Shown: piece by piece, positions 16,998 through 24,497 of the stretch | How the letters are laid out: every line of letters begins with the position of its first letter | Position numbering within the stretch: the stretch's first letter is position 1 | Source of the DNA: an uncultured Campylobacter sp. | GTDB taxonomy: Bacteria; Campylobacterota; Campylobacteria; Campylobacterales; Campylobacteraceae | Assembly: GCA_900539255.1 (NCBI GenBank) | Contig: UQBJ01000017.1 | Coordinates: forward strand, 1 to 43,882 | Length of the DNA stretch: 43,882 nucleotides | Direction: 5' to 3' | The notes under the pieces: model-generated | Told to the model about the DNA's origin: nothing | Database searches by the model: none | What the model saw: the letters and a program-made list of their open reading frames with translations, nothing else | Position numbers and translations under genes: made by a program

Positions 16998-17612
16998 ATG
17001 ATTATCACCTTACTTTCGCACACGGACTTAAAGGTCTGCTCCCACGCCATACGCACCTGCTGGCAAAGTTTTGCCAAAAGCGATGACGGCGGGGCTGTGG
17101 ATAAAGAGCTTATCGACAGGGTAGGCAACAAATTCAAGCACGCTTCGACTTTGGAGCATTTAAACTACACCTTTTACATTCAGGGCATTTCGCGGGCGTG
17201 CTTGCAAGAACTTGCCCGCCACCGCCACGCAAGTTTGAGCGTCAAATCCACGCGCTACACCCTTAAAGAACTGCGAAATGAAAGCGAATTTAAGCAAGGC
17301 GAGTTTGAGCGAGCCGCCAAATACCTTGTGTTAAGTGGCAATGAAAGCGTGGATAATGCGAGCATAGCAGCACTTGAAAACCTACGCCTTATCCTGCAAA
17401 GCACCATTAGCCTTGACATAGCAAAGTATTGCCTAGTCGAAAGCTACAAAACCGAGCTTACTTGGACGGTAAATGCACGCTCTTTGCAAAATTTCTTGCA
17501 TTTAAGAAGCGGCAAAAGCGCACTTTGGGAGATACAAAAGCTCGCTCACGCCATATATAACGCCTTGCCAGATGAGCATAAATTTTTGTTTGAAAACTGC
17601 ATTAGCGAGTGA
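16998..17612 (+). CDS. thyX: Flavin-dependent thymidylate synthase ThyX
   Basis: A 204-residue enzyme that makes dTMP from dUMP with methylene-tetrahydrofolate and FAD. The family signature RHR-x7-S is present as ELARHRHASLSVKSTRYT (about residues 72-89). Also visible are the N-terminal CSHAIRTCWQSF, the substrate-binding KHASTLEHLNYTFYI and the C-terminal NARSLQNFLHLRSG. The ATG at 16998 lies 6 nt after AGGA; the ATG one codon earlier is too close. It faces away from pyrG, so CTP and dTMP synthesis genes share a control region. Confidence 0.96.
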   Translation: MIITLLSHTDLKVCSHAIRTCWQSFAKSDDGGAVDKELIDRVGNKFKHASTLEHLNYTFYIQGISRACLQELARHRHASLSVKSTRYTLKELRNESEFKQGEFERAAKYLVLSGNESVDNASIAALENLRLILQSTISLDIAKYCLVESYKTELTWTVNARSLQNFLHLRSGKSALWEIQKLAHAIYNALPDEHKFLFENCISE

Positions 17613-17712
17613 AATTTATCTTTCTTTTGTCTTACTCATAGCTATGCCGCGCTTGTGTTTGCCTATAATGGTAAGCTAAAAGCATTGAGTATTTTACGAT
17701 GACAAAAAGTCT

Positions 17713-18717
17713 TTAAACACCCTTTAAAAGCTCTTTTAAAAGGCTATCTTTTGAATTTGTTTTGCTTAAATTTTCACTTAAATTCAGCGTGTTTAAATTT
17801 AAATTTGTATTTGATTTTCCACTTGAATTTGCTAAATTTAAGTGTAAATTTTCACTTGAATTTGAGAGCGATTTTAAATCCAAATTTTCGCTATTTAAAT
17901 CACTATCCAAGCCGCTTAAATTCTCCCTTTGTTTAAACATTTCAAACAAGGTTTTTATATTTTCGTTTTGAAATTTTGTTTCGTTAAATTTGACATTGTT
18001 AGCCACAACCGCGCTTATTATTTCAAGCATTTGCGTGGCGTTGCCATTTTTGTCAAGCACTCGTTTTAGGCTCACTTTTGTGCCATCATCAAAACTTAAA
18101 TTCTCCCTAGAATTGTTGTCCCACCAGCCTTTTATGGTGCTTAAATCCTGCATTATCTGCGCCACAGGCAAGCCTTTGATTTTATCGCTTGCATAGTCAA
18201 AAAATCTTATCGCGTTTTCAGCCGTGCTTGCTCCAAGCGTAAAATAAGCATTGATTGCGCTTATAATGTCCTTGTCATCGCTTTTTGAATCGTTGATTTG
18301 ATTTTTGATAGCATTTAAATTCTCATCGTTAAATTTCGTCTGCCCCGCAAAAAACACGCTCATCGTGTCTAAAAAGTAAGCAAGCTCGCTATCGCCTTGC
18401 TGGGCGGCGACAAAGGCACTTAGCTCGTTCATCAGCTCGCTTATCCTTTTGATAGCCTCGTTGTAGGCGCTTTCGCTCACTGCGCCTTGCCTTTGGCTCA
18501 AAGCACTTAAAAAAGGCGTTTGCGACACGGGCGGATAAAGAGACTCGATTTTGCCCTCTTGCAAAACCTTTTCCACTCTTGGGGCTGTGATGGTGTAGGC
18601 GTTTTGAGCGAAATTTTGCGCTATGTTTTCATACTCTTTTTTTACGCTATTTTTTGTTGTGTTGTTGAAAGCCCTAGTGTAAAGGCTTTGAGCGATATTA
18701 TTTAGGCTCACCTGCAT
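17713..18717 (-). CDS. Sigma-54-cluster paralogue C, Asn/Ser-rich hypothetical
   Basis: A 334-residue protein with no signal peptide or membrane helix. It has a polar N-terminus (MQVSLNNIAQSLYTRAF), a helical segment with AIKRISELMNELSAFVAAQQ (about 88-107), FFDYASDKIKGLPVAQI, a DGTKVSLKRVLDKNGN strand pair, LFEMFKQRENLSGLDSDLNS (about 258-277), then an Asn/Ser/Leu-rich linker and the tail NSKDSLLKELLKGV. These blocks recur in the protein encoded at 19957-21639, so the two are paralogues. It starts 47 nt after its upstream neighbour with no promoter of its own seen, so it is probably read from the sigma-54 promoter at 19.9 kb. Function unknown; flagellar-regulon membership is inferred. Confidence 0.7.
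   Translation of the reverse strand: MQVSLNNIAQSLYTRAFNNTTKNSVKKEYENIAQNFAQNAYTITAPRVEKVLQEGKIESLYPPVSQTPFLSALSQRQGAVSESAYNEAIKRISELMNELSAFVAAQQGDSELAYFLDTMSVFFAGQTKFNDENLNAIKNQINDSKSDDKDIISAINAYFTLGASTAENAIRFFDYASDKIKGLPVAQIMQDLSTIKGWWDNNSRENLSFDDGTKVSLKRVLDKNGNATQMLEIISAVVANNVKFNETKFQNENIKTLFEMFKQRENLSGLDSDLNSENLDLKSLSNSSENLHLNLANSSGKSNTNLNLNTLNLSENLSKTNSKDSLLKELLKGV
17722..17758 (-). repeat. 37-bp 3'-end repeat, copy 1
   Basis: These 37 bp encode the DSLLKELLK tail of paralogue C. They appear identical, base for base, to 18774-18810 and differ at three positions from 19966-20002. This points to recent duplication or gene conversion among the three genes. Confidence 0.8.
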
Positions 18718-18764
18718 TTAAAAACCTTGCTAAAATTAAATAAATTTTATTTATCATCATCTTT

Positions 18765-19862
18765 TCAAACACTCTTTAAAAGCTCTTTTAAAAGGCTATC
18801 TTTTGAATTTATTTTGCTTGAATTTAATATATTTGAATTTAAATTTTTATTTAAATTTAATGCGTTGAAAGTTAAATTTGCGCCCATTTTTTCATCTAAA
18901 TTTAAGCCCACTTTTTTGTTTGAATCTATGTCAAAATTTGAGCTTAAATTTCCTCCCAAATTTGCATTTACACCAAAATCCGCTCTACTTTGATGATACG
19001 AATTTACCACGACTTGAAAGGTTTTTGACTTGCGCATTTCTTCAAAAAGTTCGCGCAATTCCTCATCGCTGAGTATGCTGAATTTTATCTTTTCGCCATC
19101 GACTTCCCACACCAGCCTTTTGCCGCCGCCAAGCTCAAAAGCTTGGGGGTTTATAAACTCATCATTTATGGTATATAGGGCTTTGATGATATTTTCTTGC
19201 ACGCTATCGTTAAGATAAGGCATTAGCGGGGCAAAAAAGTTACGCAAGGCACTATCATTTGAAGCGGCGTGATACTCTTGCAACTTGCTTGCAATGTTTT
19301 CCAAAAAGCCCTCAACCAACTTAACTTGATTTGTATCCAGCTTTAAATACTCACCCGCTAGCTCCACAATCTCGGCTTTCAAGCTCTCTTTTTTGTCAAG
19401 CTGCTTTTTGTAGCCTTCAAACTGCGCCTTAAATTCATCGCTTTTAAAGCCAAGCTGGTCTATGTCAAGCGATATTTCTTTCATTAGCGCAAGCAAAAAG
19501 CTCTCAGCGTCCTTTAACTCGCCCTTTGAGCCAGCATACTCGGCGATAAGCTCATCTAATCGCTCAAAAAGCTCGGCACTAGGCTCAAATTCCTTTGTGT
19601 TTTGGGGCAGTTTGTTGGTATCAAAATGCAAAGCAAAGGTGTTTAAGCCCGAAAATGCGCTGTTTTGAGCGGTAAAAGTTTTGTTTAAATTCGCCAAATT
19701 TTCGCCCAAAGAAGCACTCGCCACAAGGTTGTCCGTCTTGCGGACAAATGTGCTAAAACTCGCATTTGCAAACTGCATTTTGTCGTTTTGTTTCTCTTTT
19801 TTTATGCGCTCATTTTGCAAGATAGAATTCGTGCTGTTTTGCACCGAAAAAATGCTATTCAT
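18765..19862 (-). CDS. Sigma-54-cluster protein B, helical hypothetical
   Basis: A 365-residue protein without signal peptide or membrane segments. The N-terminus is polar (MNSIFSVQNSTNSILQNER). The middle is strongly helical and charged (about residues 95-270, for example FERLDELIAEYAGSKGELKD and YKKQLDKKESLKAEIVELAG). An Asn/Leu/Gly-rich linker and the tail NSKDSLLKELLKSV follow. Only the tail and linker are clearly shared with its neighbours. A sigma-54 box lies 59 nt upstream of the ATG. The polar N-terminus and promoter type would suit a flagellar-export substrate or flagellum-associated protein; this is inference and no named family is recognised. Confidence 0.68.
   Translation of the reverse strand: MNSIFSVQNSTNSILQNERIKKEKQNDKMQFANASFSTFVRKTDNLVASASLGENLANLNKTFTAQNSAFSGLNTFALHFDTNKLPQNTKEFEPSAELFERLDELIAEYAGSKGELKDAESFLLALMKEISLDIDQLGFKSDEFKAQFEGYKKQLDKKESLKAEIVELAGEYLKLDTNQVKLVEGFLENIASKLQEYHAASNDSALRNFFAPLMPYLNDSVQENIIKALYTINDEFINPQAFELGGGKRLVWEVDGEKIKFSILSDEELRELFEEMRKSKTFQVVVNSYHQSRADFGVNANLGGNLSSNFDIDSNKKVGLNLDEKMGANLTFNALNLNKNLNSNILNSSKINSKDSLLKELLKSV
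18774..18810 (-). repeat. 37-bp 3'-end repeat, copy 2
   Basis: The second copy of the tail-encoding repeat appears identical to 17722-17758 and encodes DSLLKELLK at the end of protein B. Confidence 0.8.
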
Positions 19863-19920
19863 CGCTTAAACCTTTTTTTGAATTTGCTTTTTTAAAAACT
19901 AAATTTTTTGCAAATTTGCA

Positions 19921-19936
19921 AGCAAATTTCATTCCA
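19921..19936 (-). promoter_or_regulatory. Sigma-54 promoter upstream of protein B gene
   Basis: The minus strand reads TTTGGAATGAAATTTGCTT. It matches the sigma-54 layout of GG and GC separated by exactly 10 nt, with TGGAA and TTGCT as in C. jejuni flagellar promoters. The GC lies about 60 nt before the ATG at 19862. The element falls in the 94-nt gap between two cluster genes. Confidence 0.7.
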
Positions 19937-19956
19937 AATTCCTATTTAAATGCCTT

Positions 19957-21639
19957 TCAAAAACTCTTTAAAAGCTCTTTCAAAAGGCTGTCGTTTGAAT
20001 TTAATTTTAAATTTTCGCTGTTAAAATTTAAGCTGTTTTGAGTCAGTTTTAACTCGTTTGCGTTTAATTTTGTAGCGACAAGATAAGCTTGGATAGTCGA
20101 TATATAGGCGTTTATCTCATCTTTTGGCAAGCCACCTACCTTGTCATTTAAGAAATCAAAAAAGATTTGCGCTCCCATCCATAGGCTATCATAGTTATTA
20201 TTAGGGCTTGTTTGCATATTTTCATAAAGTGTGCGCTCATAATCATCAGGCGCAAGATACTGCAAATCCACACTCAGCTGGCTGTATCCTTGCTCGCTAC
20301 GCACGAAATTTTTAAGCTCGTTCATCAAGGCAGAGATATTTTTCACAGCCCTTTCAAACTCTGCTTTGCTGGGCTTTTGCGCAACTTTGCTGTTGCTGTT
20401 GATTAAATTTGACAAATACCTGCTTGTCTCTTGTGCGCCTTTTTCTCTTATCATAGGACTCCACATACCGATGATGGTGTCGCCATTTGCGCTTTGGCTA
20501 CTGATAATGCTCGTTACATTCTCACTTTCTACGAGCATTGTAAAGCGATGATTTGAATTTTGCAAACTTAAATTTGTGCTGTTTGGAGTGAAAATTTCAC
20601 TTTGTTGAGTGGAATTTGCATTTAAATTTGCTATTAAATTCTCACTCAAATTTAGCGTATTGAAATTTAAATTTTGCTTTGAATTTGTGCTTGAATTTAT
20701 CAAATTTAATTTTGCTTGTAAATTTGAATTTTCACCTGAATTTTCACTTGAATTTGTTAAATTTGAGTGCGAATTTGAGTGTAATTTTTCACTATTTAAA
20801 CCACTCTCCAAGCCGTTTAAATTCTCCCTTTGTTTAAACATTTCAAGCAAGGTTTTAAAATTTTCCATTTCGGTAAGCACTTTGTCTGCGTTTTCAAGGG
20901 CTGTGTTTATGTCAAATTCGTTGATTTTTACAAGCATATTGCCATTTTTATCATAGTTCCACGAGATAGTCGAGCCGTCTGCAAGGGTTATGTTGTGGGC
21001 TTTGTAGTCATTATATGCCCCAATGGTTGCTAGTTCATCGATGATTTCTTGCATTTCACTTTCGCTAAATTCGCTTTTAAAGGCAGCAAAAAACGGCAAA
21101 AACGAAGTGCGAACCATTTCTAAACAAGATTTATAATTTAAAAGTCGTTCTTTAAATTCTTCAAAATCTTGGTTAATACTTGGAGATTGATTATGTAAAG
21201 CACTCAAAAACTTATCTTTGCTTTCTTGCACGAGTGTGAGTATGTTAGCTTTTTCGTGTAGGTTGGTGCGGTTATTTTTGATGAAAACTTTTTCTGGTTC
21301 AGCCCAAAATATAACATTTCCATAAATGTCATCTACAAAATCATAAGCGAAGCTATCCTTTTGAATGCCTTGCATAAAATTTTGCACTTTCGCAAGCAAA
21401 GATTTCAGCGTCCTTTCGTAGCGACTTTGCGACACTTCGCCAAGTATGCTTTGGCTTTTGAAATAAATTTGCATATTAAGGTCGGTTTCATCAGTCGCAT
21501 TATTGTGCCATAGTTTTTCCATATTTGCTTGATAATCACTCAAAGAATTTTGAAAATCAGCACTTTGACTAGCGTTTTGTTTTGTGGCACTTTGTGTAAA
21601 TGTCGTGTAAAAACCCTGCAAATTTATGGCATTTGTCAT
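19957..21639 (-). CDS. Sigma-54-cluster paralogue A, large Asn/Ser-rich hypothetical
   Basis: A 560-residue protein with no signal peptide. The N-terminal unit (SRYERTLKSLLAKVQNFMQG, then ITLADGSTISWNYDKNGN and LLEMFKQRENLNGLESGLNS) leads to a long Asn/Ser linker (about 275-350). A second unit follows (FERAVKNISALMNELKNFVR, IFFDFLNDKVGGLPKDEI), ending in LNSNDSLLKELLKSF. Each block has a counterpart in the paralogue at 17713-18717, but in a different order, as if about one and a half copies of a module were joined. A sigma-54 box lies 58 nt upstream. Function unknown; a flagellar co-regulated and possibly flagellum-secreted protein is the working guess. Confidence 0.7.
   Translation of the reverse strand: MTNAINLQGFYTTFTQSATKQNASQSADFQNSLSDYQANMEKLWHNNATDETDLNMQIYFKSQSILGEVSQSRYERTLKSLLAKVQNFMQGIQKDSFAYDFVDDIYGNVIFWAEPEKVFIKNNRTNLHEKANILTLVQESKDKFLSALHNQSPSINQDFEEFKERLLNYKSCLEMVRTSFLPFFAAFKSEFSESEMQEIIDELATIGAYNDYKAHNITLADGSTISWNYDKNGNMLVKINEFDINTALENADKVLTEMENFKTLLEMFKQRENLNGLESGLNSEKLHSNSHSNLTNSSENSGENSNLQAKLNLINSSTNSKQNLNFNTLNLSENLIANLNANSTQQSEIFTPNSTNLSLQNSNHRFTMLVESENVTSIISSQSANGDTIIGMWSPMIREKGAQETSRYLSNLINSNSKVAQKPSKAEFERAVKNISALMNELKNFVRSEQGYSQLSVDLQYLAPDDYERTLYENMQTSPNNNYDSLWMGAQIFFDFLNDKVGGLPKDEINAYISTIQAYLVATKLNANELKLTQNSLNFNSENLKLNSNDSLLKELLKSF
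19966..20002 (-). repeat. 37-bp 3'-end repeat, copy 3
   Basis: The third copy of the tail-encoding repeat, with three differences from the other two. It encodes DSLLKELLK at the end of paralogue A. Confidence 0.75.
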
Positions 21640-21696
21640 CGCTTAAACCTTTTTTGAATTTTGCTTTTTTGAAACTAAATTTTTTGCAAATTTACA

Positions 21697-21712
21697 AGCA
21701 AAATTCATTCCA
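21697..21712 (-). promoter_or_regulatory. Sigma-54 promoter upstream of paralogue A gene
   Basis: The minus strand reads TTTGGAATGAATTTTGCTTG, again with GG-N10-GC, and differs little from the promoter at 19921-19936. The downstream leader is also nearly the same, from the box to AAAGGTTTAAGCG before the ATG. Two such boxes at the same distance from two neighbouring genes make chance unlikely. Confidence 0.72.
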
Positions 21713-21772
21713 AATTTGTTTTGCTTTTGTGGTATTTTAAGCTTGATTTGCCACAAATATCGCAAAGCGTTC

Positions 21773-22660
21773 TCATTTTCCAAGCACAAAAGGCGTTTCT
21801 TGATAAACTAAATTCAGCCAATTTGCAAACAGCACGGACGCCGAGCTTCGCCACGACATTTTCACCTTGCCGCTCTTGTCGTAGTAGCGTTTGGGTTTAG
21901 CGATTTTAAGCCCCTTTGCTAAGTCTCTTTTATACTCTTCATCAAGCGTAAATTTCGAGTATTCGGGGTGTGCGAGCATAAAAATGTCCTTGTCGTCCTT
22001 TATCATCGTAATGCCGCTTTTTTTGCCTTCAAGCAGCACTTGTAAATTCGCATTTTGTCGCACGGCTTTTTCATCGATGGTTGAGTGGCGCGAGTGTGGC
22101 AGATTTACAATCTCATTTAAGCCCGATAAAATAATATCCTTGCTCTTTAACTCGTGCTTGAAAATCCCAAAAAGTTTGCGTTTGAGCATAATCTTTTTAA
22201 CGCCGTGAAAGTGATAAAGCCCAGCCATAGCGCCCCAGCAAATATACATAGTGCTTGTGGCGTGTGTCCTTAAATAGTCCATTATCTTGCAAAGCTCGTC
22301 CCAGTAATCCACGCGCTCAAAGTCCAAATGCTCAATAGGCGCGCCCGTGATAATCGCCGCATCAAAACTCGTGCCGCAAATATCATCAAAACTCACATAA
22401 AAGCTGTCTAAATGGCTCTTTGGCGTGTGTTTGCTCTCGTAACTTTTGGTTTTTAAAAGCGTGATTTCTATCTGCAAGGGTGAGTTGCCAAGCAAGGATA
22501 AAAGTTGATTTTCAGTCTCAATTTTAGTCGGCATTAGGTTGAAAATCAGCACCTTTAAGGGGCGAATGTCTTGGTGCGTGGCGCGTTTTTCGCCCATAAC
22601 AAAGACAAAGTCTTTCAAAAGCTTGTAGGCTGGGATTTTTTCGGGGATAATAAGTGGCAT
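21773..22660 (-). CDS. metA: Homoserine O-acyltransferase MetA (predicted acetyltransferase)
   Basis: A 295-residue cytosolic enzyme activating homoserine in methionine synthesis. Its glutamine-amidotransferase-like fold shows the nucleophile Cys in YICWGAMAGLYH (about residue 142) and the His-Glu pair in MLAHPEYS (about 235-237). In ITGAPIEHLDF the residue after Ile is Glu, the feature tied to acetyl-CoA use in the family, where succinyl-specific enzymes have Gly. This fits the neighbouring metY, which uses O-acetylhomoserine. The ATG at 22660 follows AAGGA by 7 nt. It lies 286 nt downstream of metY behind a structured leader. Confidence 0.93.
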   Translation of the reverse strand: MPLIIPEKIPAYKLLKDFVFVMGEKRATHQDIRPLKVLIFNLMPTKIETENQLLSLLGNSPLQIEITLLKTKSYESKHTPKSHLDSFYVSFDDICGTSFDAAIITGAPIEHLDFERVDYWDELCKIMDYLRTHATSTMYICWGAMAGLYHFHGVKKIMLKRKLFGIFKHELKSKDIILSGLNEIVNLPHSRHSTIDEKAVRQNANLQVLLEGKKSGITMIKDDKDIFMLAHPEYSKFTLDEEYKRDLAKGLKIAKPKRYYDKSGKVKMSWRSSASVLFANWLNLVYQETPFVLGK

Positions 22661-22689
22661 TTTCTTGTCCTTTCTTTTTGCGGTCTTGG

Positions 22690-22775
22690 GCGAAAATCGT
22701 TGATATTTCACGCTAATCTGCGGTTATTTATGTTTTAAACTCCCTTGTCTCACGCTCATAAATAACGATTTTCGC
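22690..22775 (-). promoter_or_regulatory. Long nested hairpin in the metA leader
   Basis: An outer 10- to 12-bp stem pairs GCGAAAATCGTT (22775-22764) with AACGATTTTCGC (22701-22690). An inner 9-bp stem pairs TTATTTATG with CATAAATAA. A 24-nt apical loop and an asymmetric bulge are left unpaired; both contain AGCGTGA. The element ends about 30 nt before the metA ATG, where it could control translation or mRNA processing. It does not match a SAM riboswitch class that I know. Confidence 0.5.
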
Positions 22776-22946
22776 TCCACGAACTTTGCTTTATTTGCCT
22801 TTGTTTAAACGCATTTTGCGCGTTTTTAAATTTGCCCTAAATTTGTGCCAAAATTCAAAAATTTGCAAGCTAAAAAGCTAAATTCTAGCAGTTTTTTGCA
22901 AATCTCAAAGACGAATTTTAGCTATAAATTCAGCAAGGCAAGCCGC

Positions 22947-24236
22947 CTACTTTTCAATCGCCTTTTTCAAATCAGCGATTAAATCCTGCGCCGTTTCCAG
23001 CCCCACGCTGAGTCTCACCGTCTTTGGCGTGATACCAGCACTCTTAAATTCAGCCTCGCTTAACTGCGAATGCGTAGTCGAGTAAGGGTGTATCACTAGC
23101 GATTTGCTGTCGCCTATGTTTGCGGTGATAGAAAAGAGTTCAAGCTCGTTGCAAATCTTGCGCGCCGCCTCAGCACTCTTTGCCTCAAAGCTCAAAAGCC
23201 CGCTTGCCTTGCCGCCCACAAAATACTCGTTCAAAAGCCTATGATAAGGGCTTGATTTGAGCGCAGGGTAGCTCACTTCATCGATGAGCGGGTGAGCTTG
23301 TAGGAATTTGGCGATTTCTAGGGCGTTGTTGGAGTGCTTGTTTATGCGAAGTTCGAGCGTTTCAAGCCCTTGCAAATGCACCCACGCATTTTGTGCGCTC
23401 AGTGTCGCGCCTATGTTTCGCAGCCACTCCGTGATAATGCGAATGCTGAAAATAGGCAACTCTAAGCTCGCATACACTAGCCCGTGATAGCTTTCATCGG
23501 GCGTGTTAAAGGCTGGGTAGCGTTTGTTGCCCTTGATAAGCTCGTTTAAGCCATTTCGCTCGATGATAGCCCCGCCTAGTGCGCTTCCGTGTCCGTTGAT
23601 ATACTTCGTAAGGCTGTGAATGTTTATATCCACGCCGTAATCAAATGGGCGGTGCAAGAACGGCGTGGCGACTGTGTTGTCGCATATCGTTACAATGCCG
23701 TGTTTTTGGGCTATCTTTGTGATAGCTCTTGTGTCGGCTATGGAGATTTGCGGATTTGAAAGGCTTTCAAAGAAAATAAGCTTGGTTTTATCGTCTATCA
23801 AAGGCTCTATGCTTGACAAATCATCTATGTCAAACACCCGCGCCTCTATGCCAAAGCGTTTCAAAGTATGCACGAAAAGCGTTTGCGAGCCGCCGTAAAT
23901 TTTGTTGGAATACAAAATGTTGTCGCCATTTTGCGCTAAATTCACCACAGCGTAAAAAATCGCCGCCGAACCGCTTGCCGTAACCGTGCCAAAAGCCCCG
24001 CCCTCAACGGCTGCAAGGCGACTTGCGAGCGTATCCACAGTGGGGTTTGTAAGCCGTGAGTAGATATTGCCAAGCTCTTGTAGCCCAAAGCGCGCTGCTG
24101 CCTGCGCTAGGCTTTCAAAGTTGTAAGCTGAGCTTTGATAAATAGGCACGCTGAGCGTTCTTTGCTTGTCGTAGCTGTATCCAGCGTGCAACGAGAGTGT
24201 GTTTGGTGTGAAGTTGTTGTGTGTTAAGTTTGCCAT
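22947..24236 (-). CDS. metY: O-acetylhomoserine sulfhydrylase
   Basis: A 429-residue PLP enzyme that converts O-acetylhomoserine and sulfide to homocysteine. Typical features are TLSLHAGY at the N-terminus, QSSAYNFES, SRLTNPT, the cofactor loop ASGSAAIFYAV, DNTVATPFL and the PLP lysine in HSLTKYINGHG (about residue 209). Length and the GHGSALGG segment favour MetY over cystathionine gamma-synthase. The ATG follows AAAGGA by 6 nt. Upstream lies a 31-codon leader peptide with a hairpin, and downstream metA, the preceding enzyme. Confidence 0.94.
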   Translation of the reverse strand: MANLTHNNFTPNTLSLHAGYSYDKQRTLSVPIYQSSAYNFESLAQAAARFGLQELGNIYSRLTNPTVDTLASRLAAVEGGAFGTVTASGSAAIFYAVVNLAQNGDNILYSNKIYGGSQTLFVHTLKRFGIEARVFDIDDLSSIEPLIDDKTKLIFFESLSNPQISIADTRAITKIAQKHGIVTICDNTVATPFLHRPFDYGVDINIHSLTKYINGHGSALGGAIIERNGLNELIKGNKRYPAFNTPDESYHGLVYASLELPIFSIRIITEWLRNIGATLSAQNAWVHLQGLETLELRINKHSNNALEIAKFLQAHPLIDEVSYPALKSSPYHRLLNEYFVGGKASGLLSFEAKSAEAARKICNELELFSITANIGDSKSLVIHPYSTTHSQLSEAEFKSAGITPKTVRLSVGLETAQDLIADLKKAIEK

Positions 24237-24353
24237 TTTTTGTCCTTTCGTTAAATTTTGGCGTTTTAAAAAGCGTTTAAAACACTTTTAGCTTGTGAAA
24301 ACATTTGTCGAACAAATGCTTGACTTAAATTCGGGGGTTAAGCGCTCAATGCG

Positions 24354-24387
24354 AGAAAAAAGGAAATATCAGCACACGAGCGTGTGC
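24354..24387 (-). terminator. Candidate attenuator hairpin at the end of the metY leader peptide
   Basis: The minus strand carries GCACACG-CT-CGTGTGC (24387-24372), a perfect 7-bp inverted repeat, followed by a T-rich run TTTCCTTTTTTC to 24354. The hairpin starts inside the last Met codon of the leader peptide and ends at its stop codon. A ribosome paused on the Met codons would therefore cover it. Confidence 0.5.
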
Positions 24388-24464
24388 ATACTCATCATAA
24401 AGGCATAAGCGTGTGTAGCTTGTGCGCTAGCAGTGGTAAAATCAGCATTTGCGTGAAAACTCAT
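24369..24464 (-). CDS. 31-residue leader peptide upstream of metY
   Basis: A short frame, MSFHANADFTTASAQ followed by ATHAYAFMMSMHTLVC, with a good ribosome site (AAAGGATAAGCG before the ATG). It lies about 20 nt downstream of a clear -10 box. It has a Met-Met-Ser-Met cluster (residues 23-26) and ends in Cys just before the stop. Position, size and the overlapping hairpin suggest a regulatory leader peptide for metY sensing methionine or cysteine supply. A free-standing small protein is possible. Confidence 0.6.
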   Translation of the reverse strand: MSFHANADFTTASAQATHAYAFMMSMHTLVC

Positions 24465-24491
24465 CGCTTATCCTTTCATAAAAAATGTGGC

Positions 24492-24497
24492 ATTATA
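24492..24497 (-). promoter_or_regulatory. -10 box of the metY leader transcript
   Basis: The minus strand reads AAAGTATAATGCC after a run of A residues. The predicted start near 24485 gives a 20-nt leader before the small peptide ATG at 24464, with metY about 250 nt downstream. Confidence 0.6.

Noticed and set aside
17613..17712. Possible small RNA between thyX and the sigma-54 cluster (a TATAAT near 17665)
   Set aside because: Only a -10-like hexamer is visible; there is no terminator or conserved structure to support an RNA gene.
20609..20956. Plus-strand frame of 115 codons rich in Phe, Lys and Glu, with similar ones at 17.8 and 18.7 kb
   Set aside because: These are antisense to the AAATTT-repeat linkers of the sigma-54-cluster genes; the Phe/Lys/Glu periodicity is the complement of the Asn/Leu/Ser repeats.
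22690..22775. SAM riboswitch upstream of metA
   Set aside because: A foldable element is present, but I could not match it to the conserved sequence of any SAM class, so it is reported only as a structured leader.
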